64,000 nt of DNA from Callaeas wilsoni (taxonomy: Eukaryota > Chordata > Aves > Passeriformes > Callaeidae): assembly GCA_013398955.1 (NCBI GenBank), contig VWPU01014059.1:868001-932000 (forward strand), given 5' to 3'. Below the pieces are notes generated by a model that worked only from the letters and a program-made list of their open reading frames with translations, was not told the origin of the DNA and did no database searches. Positions 37,801-50,720 of the stretch are shown piece by piece. The translations under genes and the position numbers were made by a program. Within the stretch, counting starts at the first letter, position 1; every line of letters starts with the position of its first letter.

Positions 37801-40800
37801 CTCACTTTGTTCCCTTTCATATAAACCAAACTCTTAATCTTTTCCCCTATATCGTGTTTTCTTGATTTCTGACCAGTGTCACTTCTCTTTAGCAGAATAT
37901 CTCCTAACTTCTGACAACATTCTTGCAGACTTCTTTATTCCAATATTTCTTCAGCTGATTATGCCTATGAGTAGGAAAAACCTTCCACATCTCTCCTGAA
38001 TGGTGCCCGTTTTTTAGTGGTTTTAATGAATTTTTCAGGATCCTTTCCATCTGATTCTTGTCTCCAGTGTGCATGAATGCACACATGTTGGTCTTCAGAT
38101 AATAAATTGTCTGGCAGGAATCTCCTTGCCGATTTATTCTCTACCAGTTATTAAAATAATGAAGCTTGGCTAGAAGAACATGGCACTGACTTCACACACA
38201 GAGCAAGATTCACAGGCTCATTAAGAGCTGTTTAAGACTAGTGCACCAGTGTCAATAGAAATGGTGGAACATGGCACTGAACATTAGTTCTCTTAGAAAC
38301 TGCACATTGCTCCCTTTCAGATTTGGTCAATGCTGTTGGGAGTTTTTAAGTAGAATGTCATCTTTTCTGTACAATCTGAGTACTGTAGGGGGACAATTTC
38401 AGTTTAACGGGATATCTTTTCCTCCAAAAGAAGAAATAGAATGAAATTCAACTTAGCTTCGGAAGGATCAAAACATATAATTTATCCAATACGGCTGGGG
38501 ATTTTTATGCCAGCTTGTTCTGGGTTTTGTTTTTTGTGGTACACTCATTTATAAATACTGTTTTAATTAAATCACTAGTTTTGAAGTAGGATATACCAGT
38601 TATTCTCCATCAAATAATAAAATATGAATAAAAGTATCTGACATAATCAAATGTATGTTTGCCTTCTAAAGAATGATTCCCTTCACCTGTGTGGGTGTTC
38701 AAAAAATATGTTGCAAGTGCATTTCATTAGTCTTTCAATCTTTTATTGTTCTGTGCAAACAAATTGCTCAGCCTGATTCATTTGGGAGATACTCAACTAG
38801 CAAAATAAATAGTCTTAGGTACTCAAGCAAGCCAGAGTGTTACAATTTCAGATTTCAGGACTATGAACTAGAGTCACAATCAACTGCCTGCCAAAATAAC
38901 ATAAAGGTGCTTTTTTGCCTTAAATGCCTCTTCACTATACTGTTCAATAAAAGCAATTTGTGCTGTCCATGGTGACCTTTATATGGTATACGTGGTGTGC
39001 AGAGGAAGTGTGTCTGATCAATAGTTAGTTCTCAGGGATGAGAGCACCTAACTCTTGGATACAGCTGCTGGAATGCAATTATAACAGTAGATGATGTAGG
39101 ACTGTGCTGTTACTGCAAATTAATTGATAACTCGTTTAGAAAACTATCCTTATTGCTCTGAATACTTTTCTAATCTGAAAAATTTCTTTTCTTCTTCTCT
39201 AAATAAACTTTATGTGTAATTGTATGGTAAGCTTTATTGTGGCATTGCTAGGAAGACAGAGGGAAGAGGATAGGAAAAAACCAACTATAAAATAAATACC
39301 TGAAAAAGAATTATCGAATACTTGACCCTTTCAGGACGAACAAATGTTTCTGCTATCATAGCTAAACAGCAAAGATTTGATCCTTTAAACTCCAAAAATC
39401 CTACTTTATTAAAGGCTTTTTATATTTTATTATTCCTTTGGGAAGACTTTCAACAATAATAGAAAAGAATACATGGGACCAAAAGAAAAGTAAAACATGT
39501 TCATATTGGTTTTAGCCTTTTCACTTTCTTCCACATTTAAGCTTTAAAGGAAGAGCATATTTCAAACTGCATTTGCCTGTAGCACCAAACTGGTTATCAG
39601 TGCATTTGCTGTCCATTGCAGCCTTTCCACTCATGGATTCAGTTGGCTAAGCTGATCAGAATCAACCATTAAATGTATACCTGCACATTTTATGTACAGA
39701 ATTTTTCAAGCATTTAAGCAATTTCAACCAACTTTCTACAAGCATTTAAGATAAGCATCATATTTCAGAAGTCCTTGCTGAAGCAAAGCAAAATGTATGA
39801 TACTGTTTGATGACACAGTAAGAAGAAAATTTTTCTGATAAGGCAGGAACCACAGGCTCTGAGTCAAAATTACTCAACCTTCATCTTCCAGGTTTCTCAT
39901 AAATTTTTATCCTACTTGATATTTTCAGCTTGATGTCAAACACCAGATCAATCAATTTCTGTATTTTGTTTTTCTTTTCAAATACAATTTAGAGAAGAGC
40001 AAAAGTCGGAAATTAAGTAGGAAGTTTAAGCTAACATTTGCCATAAAACTTTATAAAATATTCACCTGTGTTTTAAATCTAGGAAGGAAATAGGGGTTGG
40101 GTCTCCCTGTGCCTCAAGTTACACACATGCTTCATTGATTAATATATACCTAAAAAACTGAGGTGAAATCTTGACTTGTCACATTCAGCAAGGTATTTGA
40201 CCTCTCATTTCTCCACTTTCACATCTGAAAACAAGAAAAAAAAAGATTCTACCTCCTTTTTTTGAGTACTAATTTGAAATCTACTGGAGTAAATTGTCAT
40301 TCCAAACCCTACTGAGTATATTACATCATATTACAAAACACACTGTAAAAGCAGAAAATTGTCTGAGGTGCTTTCTTGCTGATATTTAAGCCATGCATAT
40401 GTCCTAAACAGTTCCTAGTATTTGAGCACAGCAGTGTACCTCAGGGAACCCTGCTGCCTCACTTCATAATGTTATTGCTCCTGTTACAGAAAAGATGCAG
40501 CCGAATACATCAATGTTATCTAAAATTTCTTATCTTTTATATATGTTCTAATCTTCAATTAAACTGTACATGCAATAAATATCGTTAGCACAAATAGCTG
40601 AAAATTTGAAATGCTTCAGCTAATGAAATATATTGGTGCAACATTATTTACAGACCTCTCACTTCCTTGGCTTTTCAGAAACTTACATTTCCTAACCTTT
40701 TAACTGTCTTAGAATCTATAACAGGTTCTCGAGGAGAGAAGAACAGAATCTTATACTGGAATACTTATACTGCAGTGACTGTTACTTGTATATTGGATTA

Positions 40801-43800
40801 TTCATGCTTATTACTTTCAAAGTTAACATCAGGAAACTGAAAGCTGGGACTACTTTTACAGTATCCTTTTCTTTCGAGTATGGCATTTCATGAGGACCTT
40901 GAATTGTTTTCCTGGGTTATAACACCTTTTTTGTTTGGATGCATTGTTTGTAGTTCCATGACAGCTTTTATGAGCCTCATTTGCACTTCTCCATTGCAAT
41001 TTTAGCTTTGCCTGGTAAGAAGCCACATACTATTCTTGATCTTTTGTGCACTTTACATACAGATAAACTATGAGTAAAACAAAGAGTCAGTCACGACAAA
41101 AGATAAATTTCAATAAGCTCCAGTAAAATTGGTTCTACCTGTCATTCTTCTTTAGAGGGTCCAATGTGCCTATAATGCCTGAACAAGATGAGATGTTTGT
41201 CACTGTAGAGGGTTTACAAACACTGTAGTGTAATTCTCTGATCTCTCTAAGTCATTTTGTGTTTTCAGGGTGACATACAGTCTGCCACTGCAAGGTACTC
41301 TAAGTAAATGTATTATAATATCTGCTAATTTTTATATTGATTGTAGAAGCAAAAAAAGTTTCTTCTACTGGGGCAGACACTGTGGAAAAATCACTTACGA
41401 ATTTTACAGATTTACATTTCTTTAGGTTTTCTATTTTTTGGAGGAAGGTCTCATAATCCCAGATGAAATATCAGCAAGGTGCAGCTCTATGCACAAAAAA
41501 GAGCAGTGTGATTGAGCAATCTTCTGAATACTAAATAGCAGTTTCTGAAAACAGAACTCCAAAGGGTTTCTCCAAAATTTGTGAAGTCTAACCAGAATAT
41601 AATGAAATTACATAAACTTGTCCTACAATTAAATGTGACTAAACTATTGCACCTGACAAATTTACCTTCTTTTTTTTTGCAATAACAAATCTTGGTTAAC
41701 AACAAATTTATAAGTATCAGCCAGAATGTATTCCCCAGCAGAACCTGTGGTGTGACTGATTTGCATGTGGAGGCAACCTCACTTACCTAGGCTTTAAAAT
41801 AAAAGCCAGCATTTTTTTCCTGCATTAACAAATGGATGTGTATTCATTCTGCTTAGATTGCAGTTGCACCAATGAATTCAAATATTTAAAAGGGGTTCTA
41901 CAAGCGCATTACATCATATGGACTTTGCATAGTCAATCAATTAAACAAAGCCAACAGCCTCAATTAGCCCAATTTTGTAGGAAAGGCAGAGTTACTGCAG
42001 CTTGCAAAATGCATAAGGCACTTCACATTTCAAGTACTGAAATGAAACTAACAGAGATCAGCTGATGAATTAGATTTGCTACAGAAGTTAATAAAATCAG
42101 GATAACTCTTCTTGACAAATAATCTTCTTTTCCTATTGAAATTAATTTTTAATTCTTTTTCCACTTTTTTTTAATGAATTAAGTTTTACATTAGATATTC
42201 ACTTGACTTTCAGTTCTCACATTTCTCCAAAACATTGCCATAAAATAAAATAATTCTATAATCAATTTCCTATCTCAAATTGGGAAAGCCAATGAAAAAT
42301 CCAACATATGAGTTTTAAATATATCAACTGAATACAAAATTTTATTTTCTCATTGCACTATTTTCAGCAGCTACGGAGAGTAAATTTATTTCTTACTTAA
42401 ACAGGGCATCTTAATCAACTCAAACAGATGATTAATGTATTATAAAAGCTTTTGAAAAAATTGAAGTTGATGTTTTTGCCCCATGGAAATGATTGATAAA
42501 ATTCTACTGGAACATTTGGTGATCCATTCAGTGGGTTTGATTCAAAGTGCCAGTGAGTAACAGAGAGCAGATGGATAAATCTCAGTGACCAGCTTCTCAG
42601 TGTGTGGATGAAGCAAAAAGAAATAGGGGTGATGCACAAAATTTTAATATAATATTCTTATGTTTCAATACAGGTATGGTACTTTGCAGTAATATTTTAA
42701 TTTTGCTCTTATTTAGCTATATTTCCTCTTTGTTTGGAATCCGTGTCTGTTATGACAAGTTACAAAACATCCACCAGATTTTAACTATGGATGCTACAGG
42801 TCTGGGTTGGGAATAAACCAGAGCTGGAATAGAATTTTCCAAGTTCTACTAAATGCTCAAGGATGCAACTCATCCGTTTTCCATGTATAATTTAGTTCAT
42901 TTAATAATATTTCTGCTATTCTAATTAAAGATTTAAATCAAAAGCATGTTGGGATTTTTTTCAGTTTTTTGGGGTTTTTGAGCGAATGATGGACAGGATG
43001 ATTTAATCATCCACCATAGCTTCAACTTTGTTAAGAAAATGAAAACAGAAAGATAAGGAAATAAAATATAATTTGTAGAAACAGATCTTAAAAACATGCA
43101 AGCCCACATGTGATGGGACAGTAAAAAACCCACATCTTATGGGAGAGTAAAAAAATACTGACTTAAACTTCATAGTATTTTAAAAAATGATTTACTTAGG
43201 CCTAGGAAAACAGGCATAAAAATCTGAGAAAGTCGACTTCAGAAACTTAACTGAATATCTATTGGAACTAATAATGAAAACATTTTAGGACCTATAGAAA
43301 AGTAGCAAGAAGGACAGCTAGACCCCATCAAAGTTTCAAATGCATAATAGTATATTTAATTTTTTATGCTAATAGATTGGGAAAAGTAATTCAGAAAAAC
43401 TGAAGCATTAGATCCACATAGATCATTCTTCTGATTTCTATAAAGCAGATACTTAAACAATTTTTACTTTGTTTTAAGAAAGCAAAATATCTGCCACAAA
43501 TGTTTGAAATAAGGACAGTCTTTCCAAATGACAGTTCCAAGGCTATGATGTTACTTGAGACATGTAGGTTAATCCAGTGAGCTTGTACTAGGATCAGACA
43601 TCTGTAAGATCAGACCGTGGGCAGAACAGCCTGGAAGCTCTCATGAAATTTTGTCATGCCCAACTGTTTGACATGACAAAATGCCAAATAGGCATTCTGC
43701 TATTTGCTACTGGGTGTAGCTTGAAAAACTCAATGAAAATTCTTCAAGGACAAATTATTCCACAGATGTTTGTGAACTGATAGAACCTTCAAAAAATCAA

Positions 43801-44989
43801 AAAAGAAGGATTTTTTTTTTTTTTTGGTAAGCAATTAGCTGTGTTTGTTTCTTCCCCCTACCAAAAGAGAGCGGAAGAGCTTGAAATTTAGATGTCAACA
43901 GTTTTCTGTAAAATATGAACTTGTCTTCAATGATGAAAGAATATAAGAAGTAAATAGTACATCATGGAAAGGAAATGAGACAGAAGAAAATATAAGGCAA
44001 CAAGCACCGAGGAAACAAAACAAGTTCATAAGTGTATATTGCAAAAGTAATATATATAGATATCAATATATTCTAATAATAGAATGTTGAATGATAATAA
44101 AAAAATGCAAACATGAATTTGTTGCAACATGAATTAATCTGATCTTCACCTAATTTTCTATTCTTTCAACTCATAGAGAATGTACTGCTTTTCTGGATAG
44201 AATACTAATTTTTTCCTGCTAGAATAAATGCTGTTGCCTGGCTGTTAAAATCACCCACAAGGAGCTGTTTAGTTTTCAAAATACAAACCTACCAGATTCA
44301 GAACTATATCCTCTGTGAGAGGAGTTAGACGCTCCTAATGCATCCTTCTGCTGAGCACTGTGCACTTCCTTTACAAACAAATCTATTTTAAGCTTTTCAA
44401 CAGATATTTAAATCGAGCATAGACAGAAGAATATGTGGCCTGTACTGGAAGAATAGGAAGGAGTTGCTTGCAGTTTTTTTAATTCTTATATGTATAAGAA
44501 TAAGACAGTAAATATCACAATAAAATTACGAGAGGTTTTGGACTTAACTTCTTTTTGTCTTTTTTTTTTTTATTCCACCAAAAGCCTAAACTATAGTTTT
44601 CTACTTTTATATGGAAGTCACTGAAACCCGTCTCTAACTGTAGTTGTCCTCAAGTGTGGCACTGAGCAGAAATTAGACATTTCCAGAACATTATAACAGA
44701 AATTAAGATGCAAACATCTTGCAAGTGATGAGCTATTTAAAAGCATTAAAACACTCTATTTTGTTTGGATGACACATTTAGATAGCTTATTAACTAGTAA
44801 GAGAACCACATCCTGGAAAAAAAATAGGTTACTTGAATATATTATATTTCTTACACATCCACAAGCTTTGTGTTGCACCATTATATTTTTGTTTGCGATA
44901 GTGCTGAGAGATAAAGGAACATGGGAGCTGGAATTTCATTTAACAGTGAAGTTTCTGAATGTGACTCTATTGCAGAAGCAACTGCAGCT
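34861..44989. other. AT-rich unique DNA, no gene seen
   Basis: No gene or mobile element is recognised in this ~10-kb stretch. Simple repeats are (AC)n at 35192-35204 and AAT/AAC triplets at about 37656-37693. T runs lie at about 43811-43827 and 44562-44572. A perfect hairpin with 11-bp arms and a 13-nt loop lies at 43648-43682. The charged 83-codon frame at 37389-37640 starts at TTG rather than ATG and resembles nothing I know. Confidence 0.5.
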
Positions 44990-45031
44990 AAGTAACCTTA
45001 CTGACAACCTGCTGGGCAAACACTCTTTAGG

Positions 45032-45095
45032 AGGCCTGATTCTCATTTACACTAAGGCCCTTTTCTCCGCAGTGGTATGGATTAGGAGCCTTTAA
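45032..45095. repeat. Relic of an ancient amniote palindromic repeat
   Basis: The stretch begins 'ggcctgattctcatttacac', then 'taaggccc' and a decayed inverted half ('ggagcctttaag'). This is the order of an old reptile and bird repeat. It falls at the end of a 108-codon open frame (44769-45095), which is therefore unlikely to be a gene. Confidence 0.55.
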
Positions 45096-45099
45096 GATA

Positions 45100-48000
45100 T
45101 GGTAAGTACAATTTAAAAACCACTAACCACTTTACATAGCCAGAGCAAATCAAGGGGGCTAAAGATTAATGAAAATTAAGGTTCAAGCATTCTGTGAGTC
45201 TACTCATTTCTCACAGCATCCCTGATAGAGTAAGCAATTGCTTTTTACATAAAATATAACAAACATTTGTGGTTTCTAAAGCTTACTGCATCAATGAAAA
45301 TCTAGAAAGGAAAATGAAAGAAAAGTCTATAGAAAAGCTACAGCTACTATTTTTTAGACCAGTTGACCAACCTATAAAACAAGTGGAGGCATTTTGAAAT
45401 AGGAGCTTCATCACCCTTCTCTGATCCAGTGATTAAACTTCTAAGCTCAATAAATAAATATATAACATCTAACAGAAGACACCCTCCTTCACCTTGTAAA
45501 ATTCATGTAAAAAATAAGTTTAGAAAGACACAAATAGGGAGTAGTACAATACAACCTTTTCCCAGTCACTCTTTCTTTTCATCATGCTCTATTGGTCACG
45601 TACTCCTTATGCATTATACATCCTCTTTCAGAGAGAATCTACATTATCTGTGAGCAAACAGGGTATTTTATTCCTCATTGAAATTTTTAGCTTTCCTATT
45701 TTTTGCGTTTATTTTTTTTTTTTTTTTTGAGAGGGGTGGTGAAGGGGGTTGGAGGGGTGGATATTAATCACTGGTGAAGAATGTTGACCAGGTTTTTTTA
45801 ACTGCTTTTTCTTAAGCATCAGTAGCTGACTGGATGACAATCACAAAGATCTCATCTGTGCAACAGCTATTGAATTATGAATGAGATCATTTACTGATAC
45901 TTTTTCACCATAAAATAAGATTTTTTGCATTCATTATAGAGAAAAAATCTTTTCACATTTTTGACACCACAGAATTATAGAAGTATATGCTTCTAGAATT
46001 TAAAGGAAAATTTTTCCAAGAAGTGTGAGAAAATTAGAACAGCTTGAGAGAATTAATGGTCTTTGAGGTAGTCATGAAATTAAACACAACAGAACAAAGC
46101 AGAAAAGACTAGACAGCAGAAAACAAGATGAGCTGGGAGATAAGATCACACTGGTTCATGGAAGAATTTTTTAATGTGCTTCATTTCAAAATCACAGGAT
46201 AAGTGATCAGTGGAAATCCAATTCCAGCTGTTTAAATAAATACATAAAAAGCACTAAAGCCTTTAGAGTGCAGTCATTTATGCATACCATAACTGTTTTA
46301 CTTAGGCCAGTTTTCGTGAAACTGTGTTCTTGTTTCGTACAGTGCTTTATGAAAGACAAAACTACAGCAAGAGGAAGTAGCAAACCAAGAGCCAGTTGCA
46401 TATATCCAAAGACAGTTGTGAGTTAAAATGAGGAAGAAAAAGTAGTTTCCTCTCTTTAGGGCGTGAAAGCCATTATTGACTAAGGTCTGAATAAAAATTG
46501 ATGAACCAAATATGTTAGTATTTTCTGAACAGTTGATCCTCATACAGATAGCATAGCTTAGACCTCTTCAGACCTATTGAGACCTTTCTGTGCAATTAAT
46601 CAGCCTAATGTAAAGTTCAAATAAAGTAAAAAAAAAAATACACTTTGAACTGTAGACTGTCAGAATTAAAGAAATAAAACAGATTTATCAAGACTACTGA
46701 AAGACACAACAAAGAATTATTCTCAGAAAACCATTATCTATGCCTTTCTTTAATGCAACTTATGCCAGTATACTATGTTTTTAATACAATATCTTTGAAA
46801 ATTAAATAAGATAGAAATACCTTATAGGCAATACCATTGAATAATATAAGAAAAATCTCAGATAAAATAACATGTATATATGTATTTTACATACAACATA
46901 GAGACATATCACCTAGCTCATATAACAAACAGGTCAGGAATAATTTTGCATAAAAGAAATGTGTTTATGAGTGTGATAAAAACTGTAGATTGTGGGGAAA
47001 AAAATTACTAAAAATAAGAACGAAGACATTAAGTTATCTTAAGGACAAGCATTTACAAAAAATTGCTATTTGCAGTGGTAGCAGCCCAAACTATCTGTCT
47101 TGGAATGGTTCTGTTCTTTCTTGACCATTAATTTGACGTATAAGTCATTTAGATTATCTCATTGCTAACCATTCCACCTTCACAAGTCTTTTTAAATCAA
47201 CACGACAAGGCAAAAGGTTTTATGAGGAATACATAATTTCCAATAACATTCTTGATATATTTTCAGACCTCTTTAGGTTCTGAAATAATTTCCTTTTATT
47301 TATGGTCAAATCACTTAAAGTGAGTTTTATGCAAATATCATAGATTTAGTTCAATAATTGTCACCTCACAAAGGAGAATAATGGGAATTATCTTAAATAG
47401 TGATATAGTGTTTCTATCATTTTAACAGGGAATATTTTGTCTCCCTAATATTTGAACCTAATGGCTGTGTACGTCCCAGCAGCTTATCAATTCATGGTTA
47501 ACTCAGTTAAAATTCAAAAGTTGGAAACTTTTCTAAACTGGCCTCAGCATTTGTTTGCCCTGCAGACGCCAGCTAATAAAACTTAAACCAGCCCCAGGCT
47601 GAAGGTGGTGTGCAAATTGGAGCAGCTCCGGGCACGATGACTCGGAAATCTGTTGTTTTATCATGGTTTTCTCCTGGTCCCAGGAGACAGCCACTTACAG
47701 ACATTCTGTGAGAGAAATTGGAAGCTGCTAATAGCAGCTTAGGTACACTGCATGTTTTGTAACTCAGACACTTTCTGTATCAGTATATATTGGGTTATTT
47801 TAAATGGAAGCTCTGTGATTATGCTTAAAGACCTAAGGAGGGAAGGAATAGCCCAGAAGAAACCGTTGCTCAGTTAATAAAGATAGGTCAAAGAAGAGCT
47901 TTTTGTAGCTCTAAAATAATTGAACACAACCTGAGGAAGACTGATATCTTCATTAACATATGACTCAAAAAGTTCAGACTACTCACATTACCGTGATAGA

Positions 48001-48771
48001 CATTGTCATAGACTTTCACGTTTTATTTCTTTGCTTTGTCCTACCAATTTCAAATAAATGTTATTTTTTTCTTAAGAAATACCTCGTTTATATATTAGAA
48101 TCTCAAATTCTCTAAAAGACAGAAGATGCCTTTGCTCAGTCAGTAATTAATGTGCAGTTGTTTTAACCAATGGCTAGGAGAGCTGTGGAATTCTACCCGG
48201 GATTATGTACAGGCAAAAAACATAGGACCATAAAAACAGAATTAGGGAGGAAGATGGGAGACAAGAATTAGGGGAAGTGCAGCAAGTCATATGAATGTAG
48301 CAAATGCAGAGAATTATTCTTCTTTTTTGCCTTCCTGGGGAAAGAAGTTCCTATGATCAGTGAATCTTCTATCCAACAGCATCATGAGATCCTGGAGTGC
48401 TAATACTGGTGGAAACCATCCATAAAAACATCTAATCAAGCTATATAATGTCTTCTTCTTCTTAAGAGTAGGGTTATTAAGTATTTCCTGTTTATCCTCT
48501 CTAATCAAGCAGGAGATCATTGCTAAATTTTCAACGTTGGAATTATCTGGGGTGATTGTGGAAATGCAGGACAGAGTTGCTAATATCAGATATCAGCTAA
48601 AAAATAAGACTGACAGCCAGTTTTGAAAGAAGGTCTATCCTTATCCCAAGTTTTTGTGAACTCATTTTTTAAAGGAAAGACAAGGTAATTTTGGATCATG
48701 TTAAATATTGCAAGGGACAAAAAAAAGCCCTCAAAAAGAGTCTTACAAAATAAAAGCTTTAAACTCGTGAA
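45100..48771. other. AT-rich unique DNA, no gene seen
   Basis: No gene is supported. A T17 run at 45712-45728 is followed by a G-rich stretch to 45760. Three copies of a 10-bp period starting AGACCT lie at 46560-46590. A GC-richer, hairpin-containing patch at about 47540-47745 is discussed as a possible conserved element. Confidence 0.55.
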
Positions 48772-49374
48772 CACAGGATCAAAGAAAAACTTAGGTTAGA
48801 AGAGACTTCTGGAAGACCCCTGCTTCAAATTTCTCAGACCTAAGCCAGCTTCAAAATTAGACTAGACACTAGAAAGCCGTCCACAGGTTAACACTGAAAG
48901 TTTTCAGGGACTGTGATCCTCCAGCTGCTCTGGGAAAGCTGTTCCAATGCCTGATAATTGACAAGGGGAAGAATTTTTTTCCTTATGCCCAATTGTGCTT
49001 TGTTGTGCTGCCACTTGTGACCACTGCACTCCATCCTCTTACTATGCACCAGAACCAAGTCTGGTTCCATGTTTTCTAAAAGTTCTGTTTGGAATAGCGA
49101 AATACTGCCATTAGTTTTATAGAAGTATAATTATTTCCTGTAGTATTTATCCTTTTCTTATCCAAGCCAAACCAATTTGGTCAATTTTTTTTGGTTCTTA
49201 GGTTATGTATTGCAGTTCCCTAACCATCTTGGTGACCTGTCACTAAAATCACTCCAGTTTGTTGATATTTCTCTTGTAAAGTAGCCTTAAAACTGGATAA
49301 ACTATTCAGGAGCAAGACAGAAGTGGGAAATAGAGGAGAGTAAGCACAATCTGGACTTGTGGGCTACTTTCTGG
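48772..49374 (-). mobile_element. CR1 LINE, minus orientation, part 1 of a split copy
   Basis: The plus strand follows the reverse-complemented CR1 3' region block by block: 'cttaggttagaagagac', 'gggaaagctgttccaatg', 'ttttccttatgcccaat', 'gtgaccactgcactcca', 'ccctaaccatcttggtgacc', 'cactccagtttgttgatat' and 'aaactggataaactattcag'. The 3' end is at about 48772. The sequence continues towards the LINE's 5' side until 'ctggttaat', where the LTR at 49380 interrupts it. It resumes at 50510. An open frame cannot be followed, so it is an inactive old copy. Confidence 0.9.
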
Positions 49375-49379
49375 TTAAT
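49375..49379. repeat. Target-site duplication, left copy (TTAAT)
   Basis: TTAAT precedes TG at 49380. Its partner CTAAT (50510-50514) follows the terminal CA, with one mismatch in five. The bases belong to the interrupted CR1, which resumes in register after the right copy. Confidence 0.8.
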
Positions 49380-50509
49380 TGTATTGCGTTTGCACAGCAG
49401 GGTTTTGGTAGTGAGGGAGGGCTATAGAGGTGGCTTCTGCGGGAAGCTGATAGAAACTTCCCCCATGTCTGACAGAGCCAATGGCAGCCAGATCCAAGAT
49501 GGACCTGCTGCTGGCCAAGGCTGAGCCTGTAAGTGACATTGGTAGTGCCTCTGGGATAACATAGTTCAGATGGGAAAAAGTTATCGTGCAGAAGGAATTG
49601 CAGTCAGAAAAGAGGATTGAGAATATGTAAGAGAAACAACTCTGCAGACACCAAGGTCACAGAAGAAGGATGGGGAGGAGATGCTCAAGGCACCAGAGAA
49701 GAGGTTCCCCTGTAGCCTGTGATGAAGACCATGGTGAGGCAGCTGTGCCCCTGCAGCCTGTGGAGGTCCACAGGGGAGCAGAGATCCACCTGCAGCCCAT
49801 GGAGGAGCTCCATGAAGGGAAGGTGGATGTCCAAAAGAGGCTGTAACTCTAAGGGAACCCTGCATTGTATTTGACTCCTGGCAGGACCTGTGGCCTCATG
49901 GAGAGAAGACCCGATGCTGGAGCAGGTTTGCTGGCGGGACTTGCGACCCTGTGGAGGCTGTGACCTTGTTGTGACCCTGTCCCTGAAGGGCAGCACTCTA
50001 TGGAAGGGACCCAGGCTGGAGTAGTTATCTTTTGGGAAAGACTCACCTTACAGAAGTTCACAGAGGACTCTCCACTGTAGAAGGTACCCTGCGCTGGAGC
50101 AGGGGATGAGTGTGAGGAGTCCTCACCCTGAGGATGAAGAGATGACAGAGCATACTTGTGATGAATAGATCACCACCCCTATTCCCTGTTCCCTTGCACT
50201 GTTGGAGGGGAGAAGGTGGAAAACTCAGGAACAAAGTGAAGCCTGGCAAGAAGGGAGAAGTGGGGGGAAGGTGTTTTTAAGACTTCATTTTATTTCTCAC
50301 TATACAATTCTGATTGAATTGGAAGAAAATTAATTTCAGTAAGTCAAGAGATTTTTGCCTGGGATGGTACTTGGTGAGTGATCTCTCCCCATCCTTGCCA
50401 AGACTCATAAGCCTTTTGTTATATTTTCTATCCCCTGTCCAGTTGAGGCCAGAAGTGGTAGAGCAGCTTTGGTGGGCACCTGGTGTCCAGTCAGGGCCAA
50501 CCCACCACA
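49380..50509 (+). mobile_element. Solo LTR (1130 bp) inserted into a CR1
   Basis: The element starts with TG, ends 'aacccaccaca' and is flanked by TTAAT and CTAAT. It is GC-rich, with stretches such as 'ggttttggtagtgagggagg', 'gccaatggcagccagatcc', 'gcagagatccacctgcag' and 'ggtgggcacctggtgtccag'. These match a long LTR family I know from songbird genomes. The expected AATAAA near 50320 has decayed to a sequence without the signal. No retroviral genes or primer-binding site are adjacent, so only one LTR remains after recombination. Minus-strand frames at 49581-49865 and 49685-49996 and the plus frame at 50314-50787 lie in or across the repeat and are not genes. Confidence 0.87.
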
Positions 50510-50514
50510 CTAAT
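50510..50514. repeat. Target-site duplication, right copy (CTAAT)
   Basis: Partner of 49375-49379, directly after the terminal CA of the LTR. Confidence 0.8.
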
Positions 50515-50720
50515 GTAGCCCTGGGAGGGTGGTTAACCTTGATCACTGCAAGAGTACACTGGACAGGCAGATTCATCTTATCCACCAAGACTCCTAGGAA
50601 CCTGCCTGCAAGATTGCTCCTTGCCTGTACAGATGCATGCATTTGTTCTCTCTGCACTTTTCATTGCTCAGCGTCATGGAGATCCACTTGCTCTGTTCCT
50701 CTGCTGCCTAACACTGTTCA
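50510..50720 (-). mobile_element. CR1 LINE, minus orientation, part 2 of a split copy
   Basis: After the LTR the CR1 continues in the order expected of a minus-oriented copy: 'taatgtagccctgggaggg', 'ccttgatcactgcaagagt', 'cttatccaccaagactccta' and 'cctgtacagatgcatgc'. Similarity fades at about 50720. With part 1 (48772-49374) it gives about 810 bp of one CR1 copy. Confidence 0.82.

Noticed and set aside
45712..45728. T17 run considered as the tail of a processed pseudogene
   Set aside because: No gene-like sequence or target duplication could be found on the neighbouring side.
49581..49996. Minus-strand frames of 94 and 103 codons, Pro/Gly/Ser-rich
   Set aside because: They lie inside the GC-rich LTR, on the strand opposite to its orientation, with no recognisable retroviral domain.
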